Source: Acidovorax sp.
Lineage (GTDB): Bacteria > Pseudomonadota > Gammaproteobacteria > Burkholderiales > Burkholderiaceae_C
Direction: 5' to 3'
Assembly: GCA_031277855.1 (NCBI GenBank)
Contig: JAITLO010000025.1
Coordinates: 82,716 to 146,715 of the forward strand
DNA length: 64,000 bases
The stretch's first letter is position 1. The number at the start of each line of letters is the position of its first letter. The translations under genes were made by a program, and so were the position numbers. The notes beneath the pieces are model-generated. The model was not told where the DNA came from. It ran no database searches and saw only the letters and a program-made list of their open reading frames with translations. Of this stretch, positions 53,232-61,295 are shown piece after piece.

Positions 53232-54146
53232 ATGCGCCTGAAAACAGCCAGCATCGTGCTGGCTTTTCTCTGCCTGATGGGCCTTCCCGCCCGGGCCGCT
53301 TCGCTGAATTACTGCGATCCCGGGCAACTGCCGAATGCCGATGCGCAGGACCGCATGCTCCGCGTGGCCGCCATCGTCAAACGCGAACTCGAAGCCAGCG
53401 GCCAACAGGCTGCGCTGGTGTCGCGCTCGGGCCTGTCGCTGGGCTGGCTGGGGCTGCGCTATTCGCATTCGGGTGTGAGCAGCCGCGCCAATGCCAACGG
53501 ACCCTGGTCGGTACGCCAGCTCTACTACGCCTGTGACGAGAAAACACCCCGCATTTTTGACCAGGGCATGAGCGGCTTTGTGGTGGGCGGCAACGCCGCT
53601 GCGCTTGGCTATGTGTCCCTGGTGACGCTGCCCACCCAAGCCACGCAAAAGCTGGAGGCGGCCCTGCTCGACAACGCAACCGCGCTGGCGCTGCTGGGCA
53701 GGAATTACAGCGCCAATGCCTATCCCTATTCCACGCAATACCAGAACTGCAACCAATGGACTGCCGAGCTGTTGGCTGCGGCCTGGCGCGATGCGCCCGC
53801 CCCTCCAGACCGGCAAGAGGCCCAGGCCTGGCTGCAGGCCCAGGGCTACCAGCCCACCGAGTTGCGGTTCTTGCCACCGTTGTGGGTCTTCGGGCGCCTG
53901 TCCTCCTGGCTCAACTTTGACGACCACCCCCAAGCCCTGCTGTCCCAAGGCGCTATGCTGTTCAGCATGCCCCGTGACCTGGAGCGGTTTGCCCGCAAAC
54001 TCTGGCCCGAAGCCCAGCGTATCGAGATCTGCTACAGCAGCGAGCATGTGGTCGTCCACCACGGCTGGGACGAGCTGCCCGATAACTGCCAGGCCCTGGA
54101 AGGTGACCAGGTGATTGCGTTGACTGCGCCGGCAGCCGGCCGTTAA
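53232..54146 (+). CDS. DUF2145-family periplasmic protein
   Basis: 304 aa. Signal peptide ending near ARAA. Features recalled from DUF2145: CDPGQLPNADAQDRMLRVAA, GLRYSHSGVSS, YYACDEKTPRIFDQGMSGFV and a central NYSANAYPYSTQYQNCNQW with Asn/Cys/Gln/Trp as in papain-like NlpC-type enzymes. The Cys, with His in HSG and HHGW, could form a thiol active site, but this is inference. Co-transcribed with the secreted Ser-rich protein. Confidence 0.75.
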   Translation: MRLKTASIVLAFLCLMGLPARAASLNYCDPGQLPNADAQDRMLRVAAIVKRELEASGQQAALVSRSGLSLGWLGLRYSHSGVSSRANANGPWSVRQLYYACDEKTPRIFDQGMSGFVVGGNAAALGYVSLVTLPTQATQKLEAALLDNATALALLGRNYSANAYPYSTQYQNCNQWTAELLAAAWRDAPAPPDRQEAQAWLQAQGYQPTELRFLPPLWVFGRLSSWLNFDDHPQALLSQGAMLFSMPRDLERFARKLWPEAQRIEICYSSEHVVVHHGWDELPDNCQALEGDQVIALTAPAAGR

Positions 54147-54280
54147 GCGCCTGCTTGCTCACCTGGTTGCACACCTCGCCGCATAGGGCCAAGGCAGGCA
54201 GCAAAGCCAAATTACACATCAAACAAGCCGCAAACGCTTGCTGTATATGCACTGGCTGCTCTGAAATTCAAAGCCCAAAG

Positions 54281-54315
54281 AAAAAGCCGTGGCGCACATC
54301 GCACCACGGCTTTTT
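54281..54315. terminator. Bidirectional terminator between DUF2145 and the recombinase-tail gene
   Basis: AAAAAGCCGTGG ... CCACGGCTTTTT, loop 11 nt. A and T tracts flank both sides, serving convergent genes. Confidence 0.88.
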
Positions 54316-54378
54316 GGCTTTTTTTCTTTTTGGCTTTCAAGCCATAGTCCAGCACCTCAAAACGGACGCTGTCTCGCC

Positions 54379-54735
54379 CTACTCCGCAGGGTCGGCTGCA
54401 TCCGCTGCCGCCCAGTCCGCATAGCGGTTCAAAATGCGCTGCACCTGGCCATGGGTCCAGGGCCCGCCCTTGGCGGCCGCTATGCCACGCGCGTTCAGCA
54501 GCTCGGCCATTTTGCGGTGGGTCAGGCCCTGGGCCGTGAACTCGGCAAACAGCGCAGCGTGCTGGCGCGCAAAGGCGTCGGCCGCGCTTTTGCGCTTTTC
54601 CACGGTGGCACGGATGTTCTGGGCCCCCGCCTTGCCCAGTTGCACGCCGCGGGCTTTGGCCTCGGACAGGGCCTGGCGGGTGCGGGCGCTGATGGCAGCA
54701 TCAACAACTGGGGTGGCAGAGGTCTTGGAACTCAT
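54379..54735 (-). CDS. Serine-recombinase C-terminal-like small protein
   Basis: 118 aa. It begins MSSKTSATPVVDAAISARTR and continues with QALSEAKARGVQLG, the helix E/linker region of serine resolvases/invertases (usual form ISERTKAALAAAKARGVKLG). It ends with LTHRKMAELLNARGIAAAKG and GPWTHGQVQRILNRY, the recombinase HTH. The N-terminal catalytic serine domain is absent. Either a domesticated DNA-binding protein or the remnant of a recombinase. Its start overlaps the atoE stop (ATGA), so it is translated with that transporter, which argues for a retained function. Confidence 0.75.
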   Translation of the reverse strand: MSSKTSATPVVDAAISARTRQALSEAKARGVQLGKAGAQNIRATVEKRKSAADAFARQHAALFAEFTAQGLTHRKMAELLNARGIAAAKGGPWTHGQVQRILNRYADWAAADAADPAE

Positions 54736-56156
54736 GGCATGACGGGTGGGATGTAGGCCAGCGATTGTCCCAGGAACCACAGCAGGAACAACACCAGCGG
54801 GATATGCACCAGCAGTTGCACAAAGGTGAAGCCCACCAGGTCGCGCGCCTTCAGGCCCAGCACACCCAAGAGCGGCAGCATGTAGAAGGGGTTGATCAAG
54901 TTCGGCAAGGCCTCGGCGGCGTTATAGATCTGCACGGCCCAGCCCAGGTGGTATTGCAGGTCGTTGGCGACTTGCATCACATAAGGGGCTTCGATGATCC
55001 ACTTGCCGCCACCCGAGGGCAGGAAGAAGCCCAGCACGGCCGAGTACACGCCCATCAGCAACGCATAGGTGTCGTGCGTGGCAATCTGCGTGAAGAAGGT
55101 GGAGATATGGTGGGCAATCGTGGCCCCATCCACACCCTTGACCTCGGTCATGATGGCGGCAATCGCGCCATACAGCGGGAACTGGATCAGCACACCGGTG
55201 GTGGTGGGCACGGCACGGGCCACGGCATCCAGAAAGCTGCGCGGGCGCCAGTGCAGCAGCGCACCCACCATCAAGAAGATCAGGTTGTAGGTGTTCAGAC
55301 CCGAGATGGCCTGAATGAAAGGCTTGCTGCGGAATTCCTCCACCATCCAGCCAGCAGACAGCAGCACCAAAAAGATGATCAGCAACGGGCTGTATTCCAG
55401 CCACTCACCGGGGCGGGTGGGCTTGGCCACGGCATGCACTTCCACCGTGGTGTCCACCTGGCAGTTGGCAGCGTCGCGCGCGGTCTTGTCGCCGGGCGCG
55501 GTGATGTAGGCCACAACGACGGAGGCCACCATCAGCACGGCCAGCATGACGCCGGACTGCCACAGAAAAATGGTCTCGGTGAACGGGATCACGCCAGTGA
55601 TGTTCAAAATGCCGGCAGGCAAGCTGGCCGGGTTGGCCTGGATCTGCGCGGCCGAGGACGAAATGCCCAGAGCCCAGACTGCGCCCAGGCCCAGATAGGC
55701 TGCGGCACCGGCGGCGCGGTAGTCCAGCTTCAGGTCGGTGCGACGGGCCAGGGCCTTGACCAGCAGACCGCCAAACACCAGGCTCAGGCCCCAGTTCAGC
55801 AGCGAGGCCGTCATGGACACCATGGCCACCCAGGCCACGGCGCTGCGGCCGTTCTTGGGCACGCGGGCCAGGGCCTCGATCAGCTTGGAAGCCGGCTTGG
55901 AGCTGGCCACCACATAGCCACCGATGACCACAAAGGCCATTTGCATGGTGAAGGGGATCAGGCTCCAGAAGCCCTTGCCAAAGGCCTTGCTGGTCTCCTG
56001 GGCCGGCACGCCGATGGCAAAGGCCGCCAGCACCACCAGGAAGATGCCGACCACGGCGAAGACCCAGGAATCCGGGAACCACTTTTCCGCCCAGCTGGCG
56101 CAGCGCATGGCAAAGCGCGCAGAGCGGGTCTCCTCGATATGGACGTGAGTTGTCAT
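54732..56156 (-). CDS. atoE: Short-chain fatty acid transporter, AtoE family
   Basis: 474 aa, about 12 hydrophobic helices. AtoE landmarks: WFPDSWVFAVVGIFLVVLAA, NWGLSLVFGGLLVK, SSSAAQIQANPASLP, and FFLPSGGGKWIIEAPYVM. Imports short-chain fatty acids such as butyrate or acetoacetate. The usual atoDAB or acyl-CoA genes are not beside it; instead a recombinase-tail gene overlaps its 3' end. It lies between moaD and moaE, suggesting insertion into the moa cluster. Confidence 0.9.
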   Translation of the reverse strand: MTTHVHIEETRSARFAMRCASWAEKWFPDSWVFAVVGIFLVVLAAFAIGVPAQETSKAFGKGFWSLIPFTMQMAFVVIGGYVVASSKPASKLIEALARVPKNGRSAVAWVAMVSMTASLLNWGLSLVFGGLLVKALARRTDLKLDYRAAGAAAYLGLGAVWALGISSSAAQIQANPASLPAGILNITGVIPFTETIFLWQSGVMLAVLMVASVVVAYITAPGDKTARDAANCQVDTTVEVHAVAKPTRPGEWLEYSPLLIIFLVLLSAGWMVEEFRSKPFIQAISGLNTYNLIFLMVGALLHWRPRSFLDAVARAVPTTTGVLIQFPLYGAIAAIMTEVKGVDGATIAHHISTFFTQIATHDTYALLMGVYSAVLGFFLPSGGGKWIIEAPYVMQVANDLQYHLGWAVQIYNAAEALPNLINPFYMLPLLGVLGLKARDLVGFTFVQLLVHIPLVLFLLWFLGQSLAYIPPVMP

Positions 56157-56312
56157 GAGTTCAATGCTTCTTATGTCAAGAAGCGCTGCATTCTCTGCAC
56201 GAACGAGGAGAAGATTAAGGAAAACCCCAAAGGGATTTCCCTAGTAGGTAGTCACACGGTTGATGCGAATCAAACCCTGCACGGCAGGGCTTGGCGCGTA
56301 CTTACCCCCCAC

Positions 56313-56564
56313 TTACCCCCCGGTCACGGGCGGGAAAAAAGCCACTTCGTCGCCCGCTTTCAGTGGTGCGTCGGCGCTGCACATGTCCTGGTTCAGCGCC
56401 ATGCGCACCGGCTTTTCTGGTGCCAGCGCCTGCTGCGCCGTGGCATGGCGCGCGCGCAGTTCCTCGCGCAGCGCGCCCACGGTTGCGGCCTGGGTCTGCA
56501 GGGCCTCGCTGCCCGTGCCCATAGCCTCACGCAGCGATGCAAAGTAACGCACGGTGATCTGCAT
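56313..56564 (-). CDS. moaD: Molybdopterin synthase sulfur-carrier subunit
   Basis: 83 aa, ubiquitin-like fold. VRYFASLREAMG at the start, EVAFFPPVTGG at the end; the terminal Gly-Gly is thiocarboxylated and donates sulfur to MoaE. 11 bp behind moeA. Confidence 0.95.
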   Translation of the reverse strand: MQITVRYFASLREAMGTGSEALQTQAATVGALREELRARHATAQQALAPEKPVRMALNQDMCSADAPLKAGDEVAFFPPVTGG

Positions 56565-56575
56565 GCCAGCCCTCC

Positions 56576-57850
56576 TCACAGCAGTTCTGAAAACGGAATA
56601 AAGCGCACGCGGTCGCCACGTGCAATCGGGGTCTGGGCCGGGTTGTCCACCACACCATCGCCCCAAACGGCCGAGGTCAGCACGCCCGAGCTCTGGTTGG
56701 TGAAGATCTCCAGCCCGCCTTGCGCGTTGTGGCGCACACGCAGAAATTCGCGGCGCGCATCGGCCTTGGGCAGGTCAAAGTGGGCCACGGCCTCCACGGT
56801 ACGGGGTGCCACATCCTGCACGCCTTGCAGGCGCAGCACAAAGGGCCGCACCAGCACCAAAAAGGTCATGAAGCTGGAGACGGGGTTACCCGGCAGGCCC
56901 ATGAAATGGGCAAAACCGCCGCCTTCTTTGCGCAGCTTGCCATAGGCAAAAGGCTTGCCGGGCTTCATGGCAATCTTCCACAGGCCCAGCTCGCCCAGCT
57001 GTTCCACAGCGGGTTTGACATGGTCTTCCTCGCCCACGGACACGCCGGCGCTGGTCAGGATCAGATCGCAGTCCTGGGCCGCTGCACGCAAGGCCTGCAC
57101 GGTCTGCGCACGGTGGTCGGGCAGGATGCCGCCATCCACCACCTCGCAGCCCAGGCGTAGCAGCAGGGCACGCAGAAAATAGCGGTTGCTGTTGTAGATG
57201 GCACCGGGCCGCATGTCCTGCGGTGCCACGGTGCCGGGCAACACCAGCTCGTCGCCGGTGGAAAACAGCGCCACACGCGGCTTGCGTGACACGGGCAGCT
57301 CGGCCAGGCCTATGCTGGCGGCCAGGCCCAGGGCGGCAGGCGTCAAGCGTGTGCCGGCAGCCAGTACGCGGCTGCCCAGGGCAATGTCTTCACCCGCACG
57401 GCGGATATGCTGGCCCGGCTTGGGCAGCACGTTGATGCGCACACTGCCGTAAACGCCATCGCCACCGCTGCCCTCACCGCTTTCACCGCTTTCCAGGGCC
57501 TCGCAGTCCTCCTGCATCAGCACCACATCGGCACCGGGGGGCACGGGTGCACCGGTAAAAATGCGTGCCGCCGTGCCGGGCAAAAGCGCCGTCCCCACCT
57601 GACCCGCGGGAATGCGCTGGCTCACCGGCAATACAGTGCCGGGGGCCGTCACATCGGCCAGGCGCAGCGCATAGCCATCCATGGCCGAGTTGTCCAGCGG
57701 CGGCACCTGCAGCGGCGAGATGCAATCGGCCCACAGCACGCGGCCATCGGCCAGGAACAGGTCCACGGATTCGGGGGCATCCAGGCGCTGTGCCTGGTCC
57801 AGCACGCTGGCCAGGGCCTGGTCCAGCGAGATCAGATTCGAAGGCTTCAC
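56576..57850 (-). CDS. moeA: Molybdopterin molybdenumtransferase
   Basis: 424 aa. Substrate strands PLDNSAMDGYALR, RIFTGAPVPPGADVVLMQE, GDELVLPG, TSAGVSVGEEDHVK and GLPGNPVSSFMTF are all typical. Inserts molybdate into adenylylated molybdopterin. Its start overlaps mobB's stop by 4 bp; moaD follows. Confidence 0.96.
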   Translation of the reverse strand: MKPSNLISLDQALASVLDQAQRLDAPESVDLFLADGRVLWADCISPLQVPPLDNSAMDGYALRLADVTAPGTVLPVSQRIPAGQVGTALLPGTAARIFTGAPVPPGADVVLMQEDCEALESGESGEGSGGDGVYGSVRINVLPKPGQHIRRAGEDIALGSRVLAAGTRLTPAALGLAASIGLAELPVSRKPRVALFSTGDELVLPGTVAPQDMRPGAIYNSNRYFLRALLLRLGCEVVDGGILPDHRAQTVQALRAAAQDCDLILTSAGVSVGEEDHVKPAVEQLGELGLWKIAMKPGKPFAYGKLRKEGGGFAHFMGLPGNPVSSFMTFLVLVRPFVLRLQGVQDVAPRTVEAVAHFDLPKADARREFLRVRHNAQGGLEIFTNQSSGVLTSAVWGDGVVDNPAQTPIARGDRVRFIPFSELL

Positions 57851-58404
57851 GCCATTACTCCTTGGTGGCCACGGTATTCAAAACGGCTGGCATGGGCCAG
57901 CATCCAGTCCACAATGGCAACGGGCTGGTTCAAATCCAGCAGCGCCACCGTGGCGGGCGGCTGCTGGGGCAGGCTGGCGGGGTCATCGGTGGCCAGGGCC
58001 AACACCTGGGGGTCTTCGGGAAAGCGCAGGGCGCGCGGCTTGGCACCGGGCGCGGGCTGGCGCCACAGCTCCAGCTTGGGCAGCCCGCCCTGCTTGAAAC
58101 CCTCCACCAGCACCCAGTCCACCGCAGGATTCAGCTCGGCCAGCATGGCGTGCACGTCCAGATCGCGCTCCTCGCCAAACTCACGCACCAGGGCCATGCG
58201 GCGGTCGCAGACCAGCAGCACCTCTTGCGCGCCGGCTTGGCGATGGCGCCAGCTGTCCTTGCCGGGGATGTCGATGTCCACATCGTGGTGGGCATGCTTG
58301 ACGGTGGACACGGTCTGCCCCCGCGCACGCAGCTCGGCAATGATCTGTTCCAGCAGCGTGGTCTTGCCCGCGCCGGAGTAGGCAGCAAAGCCCATGGCCT
58401 TCAT
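57847..58404 (-). CDS. mobB: Molybdopterin-guanine dinucleotide biosynthesis GTP-binding protein
   Basis: 185 aa from ATG 58404 (MKAMGFAAYSGAGKTTLLEQ). P-loop SGAGKTT, KHAHHDVDIDIPGKDS and LVEGFKQG are MobB signatures. Assists formation of the guanine dinucleotide cofactor. The predicted Shine-Dalgarno GGAAGAGAG precedes this ATG, favouring it over the longer form. Overlaps moeA. Confidence 0.92.
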   Translation of the reverse strand: MKAMGFAAYSGAGKTTLLEQIIAELRARGQTVSTVKHAHHDVDIDIPGKDSWRHRQAGAQEVLLVCDRRMALVREFGEERDLDVHAMLAELNPAVDWVLVEGFKQGGLPKLELWRQPAPGAKPRALRFPEDPQVLALATDDPASLPQQPPATVALLDLNQPVAIVDWMLAHASRFEYRGHQGVMA

Positions 58405-58431
58405 ATGCGTTTGCTCTCTTCCAAATAGCAA

Positions 58432-58456
58432 CCGGCGCTTGGTAGCCAAGCGCCGG
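58432..58456. promoter_or_regulatory. 11-bp perfect hairpin between thrC and mobB
   Basis: CCGGCGCTTGG-TAG-CCAAGCGCCGG. On the minus strand it follows thrC but has no T tract, so it is a pause, stability or attenuation element rather than a standard terminator. Confidence 0.5.
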
Positions 58457-58487
58457 CATGCATTTTGACCTCAACAGAAGAACCGTA

Positions 58488-59912
58488 TCAATCGCAATGC
58501 TGGGCAATGAATGCCTTGACTTGCTCCACGTCTGCAGCCATCACGGTGACGCGCTTGGGCAAGGCTTCTATGCCATCGAACTTGGCCGGGCGATCGGGCG
58601 AGCGGCCCAGGGCCTCTTCGATGGTGGCTGCAAACTTGATGGGCAGCGCCGTTTCCAGCACCAGCATAGGCTCAGCGCCCAGATGCTCGCGCGCCACCTT
58701 CACACCGTCGGCGGTGTGGGTGTCTATCATCTGGCCAAAGCGCTGGAACGTGTCCTTGATGGTGACCAGGCGATCGGCATGGGTGCTCTTGCCGCTGACA
58801 AAACCATATTTGGCAGCAGCGTCCTTGAACACAGGGTCGGCGCTCAGATCGAACTTGCCGGCCTTGGCCACGCCATCGACAAACAGCGCCTTGGTACGGG
58901 CACCGTCGCGGCCCACCAGGTCGAACACAAAGCGCTCGAAATTGCTGGCCTTGCTGATGTCCATGGAGGGGCTGGAGGTCTCATAGGTGTTGGCCGCGCC
59001 ACGCACCTGGTAGACGCCGGTGCGGAAGAACTCGTCCAGCACATCGTTTTCATTGGTGGCCACCACCAGCTTGGCAATCGGCAGGCCCATTTGGCGCGCC
59101 ACATGGCCGGCGCAGATATTGCCGAAGTTACCGCTGGGCACGGTGAAGCTCACCTTCTCGGCATTCGACTTCGTGGCCTGCAGATAGCCCGCGAAGTAGT
59201 ACACCACCTGGGCCAGCAGACGGGCCCAGTTGATGGAGTTGACGGTGCCGATCTTGTACTTGGCCTTGAAGGCGTGGTCGTTGCTGACGGCCTTGACGAT
59301 GTCCTGGCAGTCGTCGAACACGCCTTCGATGGCGAGGTTGTGGATGTTGGCGTCCTGCAGGCTGAACATCTGTGCCTGTTGGAAGGGGCTCATGCGGCCA
59401 TGTGGGCTGGTCATGAAGACACGCACGCCTTTTTTGCCGCGCATGGCGTATTCGGCCGCGCTGCCGGTGTCGCCGCTGGTGGCGCCCAGAATGTTCAGCT
59501 CGGCATTGCGGCGGCCCAGCTCATATTCGAACAGATTGCCCAGCAGCTGCATGGCCATGTCCTTGAAGGCCAGCGTGGGGCCGTTGGACAGGGCTTCGAT
59601 GTGCAGCATGCCATCGAGCTGGCGCACGGGAACGATGGCCTCGGTGCCAAAGACCTCTTTGGTATAGGTCTTGGCGCACAAGGCCTTCAAATCCGCTGCG
59701 GGAATATCGTCGATGTACAGCGACAAAATCGTGAAGGCCAGGCCGGCATAGCCCTGTGTGGCCAGCGTGCTGCGCAGCTGGCTCAGCTTGGCGTCGTCAA
59801 TCTGGGGATAGCGCTCGGGCAGGTAGAGGCCGCCATCGGGGGCCAGGCCTTCGAGCAGGATGTCACAAAAACGCTTGCGGTCGGCGTGACCGCGGGTGGA
59901 CAGATACAGCAT
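58488..59912 (-). CDS. thrC: Threonine synthase
   Basis: 474 aa from ATG 59912 (MLYLSTRGHADRKRFCDILL). PLP-binding Lys in NGPTLAFKDMAMQ; GATSGDTGSAAEYAM and VPSGNFGNICAGH are the phosphate and substrate loops. Converts O-phosphohomoserine to threonine. The 35 codons open upstream of 59912 look non-coding. In the hom-thrC unit, which a secreted hypothetical gene interrupts. Confidence 0.96.
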   Translation of the reverse strand: MLYLSTRGHADRKRFCDILLEGLAPDGGLYLPERYPQIDDAKLSQLRSTLATQGYAGLAFTILSLYIDDIPAADLKALCAKTYTKEVFGTEAIVPVRQLDGMLHIEALSNGPTLAFKDMAMQLLGNLFEYELGRRNAELNILGATSGDTGSAAEYAMRGKKGVRVFMTSPHGRMSPFQQAQMFSLQDANIHNLAIEGVFDDCQDIVKAVSNDHAFKAKYKIGTVNSINWARLLAQVVYYFAGYLQATKSNAEKVSFTVPSGNFGNICAGHVARQMGLPIAKLVVATNENDVLDEFFRTGVYQVRGAANTYETSSPSMDISKASNFERFVFDLVGRDGARTKALFVDGVAKAGKFDLSADPVFKDAAAKYGFVSGKSTHADRLVTIKDTFQRFGQMIDTHTADGVKVAREHLGAEPMLVLETALPIKFAATIEEALGRSPDRPAKFDGIEALPKRVTVMAADVEQVKAFIAQHCD

Positions 59913-59991
59913 CAGGGACTCGTCAAAAAAACAGTCTGCAGAACGGGCAGCATCTGTGCCGCCAAGCCTGCCATTATCGGTCAGCCGTGGC

Positions 59992-61284
59992 TCAAGGCTG
60001 GAAATAGCGCTCTGCACCGGGCTTGGTATAGGGCTTCAGTTTCTGGAATGGAATCTGAATGCCACTGCCCAGACACACACCCAGGGCATGGCCTATGCCG
60101 GAGACCACAAAGCCCATCTTGCCCGGCGCGTTGAACATCAGCGCCATATACGCATCGGGCAACAGGTCGGTGCATTCTTGTTCGTCTCGGGGCTCTGGCT
60201 GCGCCGCAATGCTGCTGCGGATGAACTCCTGCATCCGGGGGCTGAGCTCCAGCTTGTACTCACCATATTTCGCGCCCTTGAACAGCCGGGTGAAGTCCAT
60301 ATACCCCCCGCTCAGCAAATCCAGCACAAACGGGTCGTAATGGTTGTGGGGGTGGGCACCACCGCAATCGGTGGAGCCGGACTCCACCACACTCATCAAG
60401 GTTTTGCTGAGATAGCTGACCTTGATTTCCTCGGCTTCATAGTTTCCCAGCGATCCCGCAGCAGGCCCGTCATTCAAATAAATGGAAGCACGGCAGCCCA
60501 GCGCCTGCAGACTCATGCTCCAGTGGCGCTGCTCCAGGATGGCATTGGTCTGGGCCAGGATCTTGGCATCGGGGTGGCGGGTGAGGCGCGGATACCAGAA
60601 CTTGGTGCGTGCATCACGCACGGGTCGCCAGGCCAGGCCCGGGGCTACCAGCACTTCCTTGCCCAACTCCAGCCGCTGCTGGGCCAGACGCAGATAGTCA
60701 TAAGGCGTGACTTGCTCGCTGATGGCCACGCCTTGGGAAAGACCGCCGCCAGCGCCCCAGACAATCGCCTTGGTCACCGCTTCCACGCCCCTGGGCTCCA
60801 GCACCTCGGGGTCGTAATGCGCAATGCGCTGGAGGTAAAGCGGCAGCTTTTTGTCATGGATGCCATCCACCCATTCACCGCTCAGGCTGTCGCCTTGCTG
60901 CTGCAGACGCCAGAGCACCGCGTGCCCGCTGGCATCGGTGAACAGCGGCCCCTGATGGCCCAGCGCCTCCGTCAGCTCCGGCCGCAGCAGCTGGGCCTCA
61001 GCCAGGGCATGCAGCTCCCCCTTGAGTGGAATGTCCACGCCGTAGCGGCGATAGAAATAGCGGCCTTGGCGCGAACCGTCGGCCTGGGGCTTGCCCAGCT
61101 CCATCACCACCTCGGAGCCGCCCAGGCTGCCGCGATACACATCCACAGGCGCTGCCAAAGCCACACCTGCGGCTACCACTGAAAAAGAAAAGGCCAGCGC
61201 CACCTGGCGCCAGCCTTTGCAAAAGAAGCCGGTGCGTCGGTCGCACTGAACAGGGAGTTCTCCGGGTTGAGTGCGATGGCGCAT
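59992..61284 (-). CDS. Secreted protein of unknown function between hom and thrC
   Basis: 430 aa. A basic N-terminus and hydrophobic segment (VALAFSFSVVAAGVALA) give a signal peptide, cut near LAAPV. The mature part has VYRGSLGGSEVVMELGK near its start, as in DUF3298-like envelope proteins, then long alpha/beta stretches, CGGAHPHNHYDPFVLDL and a closing GIGHALGVCLGSGIQIPF. It resembles DUF3298/RsiV-type periplasmic domains only loosely. It lies 11 bp after hom and 79 bp before thrC, in the same direction. Confidence 0.7.
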   Translation of the reverse strand: MRHRTQPGELPVQCDRRTGFFCKGWRQVALAFSFSVVAAGVALAAPVDVYRGSLGGSEVVMELGKPQADGSRQGRYFYRRYGVDIPLKGELHALAEAQLLRPELTEALGHQGPLFTDASGHAVLWRLQQQGDSLSGEWVDGIHDKKLPLYLQRIAHYDPEVLEPRGVEAVTKAIVWGAGGGLSQGVAISEQVTPYDYLRLAQQRLELGKEVLVAPGLAWRPVRDARTKFWYPRLTRHPDAKILAQTNAILEQRHWSMSLQALGCRASIYLNDGPAAGSLGNYEAEEIKVSYLSKTLMSVVESGSTDCGGAHPHNHYDPFVLDLLSGGYMDFTRLFKGAKYGEYKLELSPRMQEFIRSSIAAQPEPRDEQECTDLLPDAYMALMFNAPGKMGFVVSGIGHALGVCLGSGIQIPFQKLKPYTKPGAERYFQP

Positions 61285-61295
61285 GCTCTGCCTTC

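Noticed and set aside
59913..60017. 35-codon N-terminal extension of ThrC
   Set aside because: Threonine synthase starts at MLYLSTRG; the extension shows no conserved features and overlaps the 3' gap of the preceding gene.
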